From positions 15,603,683 through 15,667,682 of the forward strand of contig JAPTYO010000015.1 in the NCBI GenBank assembly GCA_036873135.1: a DNA stretch of 64,000 nt, written 5' to 3'. The notes beneath the pieces were generated by a model. That model was not told where the DNA came from and did no database searches. It saw only the letters and a program-made list of their open reading frames with translations. This stretch comes from Clarkia xantiana subsp. parviflora. Its lineage: Eukaryota > Streptophyta > Magnoliopsida > Myrtales > Onagraceae. This document shows positions 61,777 through 64,000 of the stretch, in pieces. The translations under genes and the position numbers were made by a program. Position 1 is the first letter of the stretch, and every line of letters begins with the position of its first letter.

Positions 61777-62470
61777 CGACCACACCGATAACCTCACCTC
61801 CTGAAAAACGAAATCGAGCAACAATGCTCAACGATGCTGCGTACGGGTATAATCCGACCCAATTCCTCACCATTCTCGTCTCCGGTCTTATTGGTGAAGA
61901 AAACGGATGGCTCGTGGCGGTTTTGCATGGACTACCGGGAACTAAACAAGGTCACAGTAAAAGACCAAATCCCAATACCGGTGGTGGATGAATTACTCTA
62001 CGACTTACACGATGCACAATTCTTCACGAAGCTCGATTTAACGGCTGGTTTCCACCAAATCCGGATGTCCGAACCCGATATCAAGAAGACGGCATTCCGA
62101 ACCCACCACGGCCACTACGAGTTTCTCGTGATGCCGTTCGGCCTTTCCAACTCATCGTCCACCTTCCAGGGCTTGATAAATGATTTTTTCAAGGATCAAT
62201 TACGTAAGTGCGTCCTAGTCTTCTTTGACGACATACTCGTTTATTGAAATTCGTGGGTACAACACCTCGCACACGTCCACGAAGCCTTCTCCTTGATCCG
62301 AGCACACAAGCTACTGTTGAAGAGGCCGAAATGTACTTTCAGACAGCAGTTCATTGCATATCTCTGCCACGTAATCGCTAACGACGGAGTGATGGTGGAC
62401 GAATAAAAAATATCAGCCATAACAGAATGGCCCCAGTCAAGGACAGCACGGGCAGTCCACGGGTTCCTAG
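61777..62470 (+). pseudogene. Gypsy copy B: reverse transcriptase core
   Basis: Duplicate of 45797-46490 with the same motifs, including FFDDILVY. An additional TGA at 62245-62247 directly after the catalytic motif is AGA in copy A. Cut by the Copia LTR at the same base as copy A. Confidence 0.85.
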
Positions 62471-63051
62471 TGTTAGCATATGGTGACGTGGCGCCGTAAT
62501 AGAAGCCCGTTAATCAAGGGAATTACCTAAGTTAATTAGGTAATTGTCAATCTGGGCTAATTGGGCCAAATCCAATTAGTAATTGAAAAGGGAGGCCCAA
62601 AATGGGCTTCCCCCCTCCCCCCCCCCCCCCCCCCCTTTTTACATGGTTCGGCCGAAACCCTAGTACCACATAGGGTGGAGTTGCCTTTTGGCAACTCCAC
62701 CCAATACTATATATAGGGGTGACTCCTAAGGGTTTAAACACAAATTTAAGAACAATGATCTCCATTGAGAAAACTTGTCACCCTAGTCTAACATTTCGGC
62801 ACCATCACATCAAGTCCGAGATTCCATCTCCGTTAAAGAATCGATCAGAGGTCTTGTTGTGGAGCTGCATCGCGTGGGACTTCTTCTGACGAAGAACTTG
62901 CACGTGGTTCCGACAGGAGGATCAGAACTCCCTCCACATCGTTCTTGGGCAGGAAAGCTAAAAGGTATGTGTACTAATTCCGCTGCGTAGATTAGATAAC
63001 TTGCTAATACACGTTTAGCATTCCGTAGTATTATGTCCCCGTAATCCAACA
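62471..63051 (+). repeat. 5' LTR of Copia element, copy B (581 bp)
   Basis: Same as 46491-47060 but with a longer C-run (about 62610-62634). The target pentamer cctag precedes it (62466-62470) and the primer-binding site follows at 63053-63064. Confidence 0.9.
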
Positions 63052-64000
63052 GTGGTATCAGAGCTAAGTTAGGAGTTCTTAAGTTTTTGATAAATTGATG
63101 TTCTTGATGTTATGAAAAATCCGAAATTTTCAAGTATATGAACACCATGAAGAAATCCGAAATTTTTAGCTATTTTTATGTGTTTGATCTTTAAAAACTT
63201 TAAAATTTCAAATTTTACATGTTTTTATAGATCATAGCCGAAAATTTGGGTTTGAATATAAGTTTGATGTTCATGATCTTCAAGAATACCATGAATTTTA
63301 TCAAGAACACCTTTTGGATTCATGATCAAGTTAGAGTTTGATCTTAAATTTTGACAACTTTTCCAACTCTTTGTGTTTGTGCCGAAAACCCTAGGGGTAT
63401 ATTAGGTAAAAAAATTAATTTTCTTGGTCACCAAGTTAAAATTTCGGCATAAATATTTTAATATATATGTTACCATTTTTAAATTTTATTAATAGGTAAC
63501 TATATATCTATAAGTTGGAAAATATGGATATATAGCTAAAAGATAGGGATAAATATATATTGATAGGATTTAGTTACTTAAAAAGATTAAGAAGATATAT
63601 TGTCTATATATTTTATCCATAAATATATTTTTGACAATATTTATATATATATAGTGATTTGGCCGAATTTTATATATATATATTATATATTGTTAATTGA
63701 TTTACATCTTAGTGATAAAATCTTGACAATATTTTTATATATATATGTATTTTAGCCGAATTACATGTATGTATTAGCAATATTAGACATTATTTTAAAC
63801 AATTAATATTTCTTGGTGGCTAAGTTAAGTTTTTAGTGGACTTTAAAACCCTACTTAGCCCACAAGACATATTTCGGCCGAACTCTAGGGTTTATGGGCC
63901 GGTCCAATTGCTAAACCAGAATGAATAAAACCAATCCGGGTTTTCTTAATCGGGTCGACCTAGTCGGGTCGGGTCGGACCGTAGTAACTAAATTAAACCT
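63052..64000 (+). mobile_element. Copia leader, copy B, running off the window
   Basis: Matches 47061 to about 48058. It lacks about 50 bases present in copy A after 47555 (tatggata then tatagctaaa, with a short repeated tract at the join). The duplication therefore continues beyond the window; gag would be expected at about 65.1 kb. Confidence 0.85.

Noticed and set aside
53637..62470. Independent insertion of a second Gypsy element
   Set aside because: It shares the solo LTR, its cgacc duplications, the truncated inner element and the Copia insertion point with copy A, and lacks its own LTR start.

Overview
This is plant nuclear DNA, probably from a eudicot. It is AT-rich, has spliced gene relics with GT..AG introns, and carries plant-type Copia, Gypsy, L1, SINE, MITE and Helitron sequences. 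I see no intact host gene. Almost everything that can be recognised is transposable-element sequence, at several ages and nested inside one another, plus two decayed host-gene copies.

Layout. 1-6.2 kb is a nest of three Copia-type elements of one family: a plus-strand pol end with its 3' LTR, inserted in the leader of a minus-strand element, whose 5' LTR in turn cuts a plus-strand LTR. 6.2-7.2 kb is the 3' end of an L1-type LINE (zinc-binding plus RNase H domains). 7.2-15.5 kb is AT-rich spacer holding a tRNA-derived SINE with a perfect 14-bp target duplication, two MITEs flanked by TAA, two solo LTRs and a Helitron-like 3' end. 15.5-30.3 kb is Helitron territory: at least six copies of a roughly 1-kb repeat (called H here) on the minus strand. 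Two longer non-autonomous Helitrons (19070-22425 and about 26647-29409) begin at exactly the same base of H copies and contain exon-like captured fragments. 31.1-32.9 kb is a 5'-truncated, frameshifted but still intron-containing copy of a mitochondrial-type aspartate aminotransferase gene. 35.4-36.1 kb is a broken minus-strand copy of an IDM1-like (PHD/GNAT) acetyltransferase gene.

37.5-64 kb is the most striking part. A Gypsy element (gag, protease end, RT) was hit by three other elements: an LTR element keeping only a long non-coding/antisense region and its 3' LTR, a 1.24-kb solo LTR inside RT, and a Copia element inside RT. The whole nest, 37655-53636, is then repeated head-to-tail starting at 53637 and running past the window end, with a period of about 15.98 kb and about 1% divergence where I counted. 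The solo LTR with its target duplication and the Copia insertion point are the same in both copies, so this is one recent tandem segmental duplication and not repeated transposition.

No set of genes here works together as a pathway. The interest lies in genome dynamics: shared insertion points, a duplication breakpoint inside two LTRs, an LTR family whose central palindromes differ completely between copies, and a probably spliced antisense reading frame inside a retroelement that has lost its own gag-pol.
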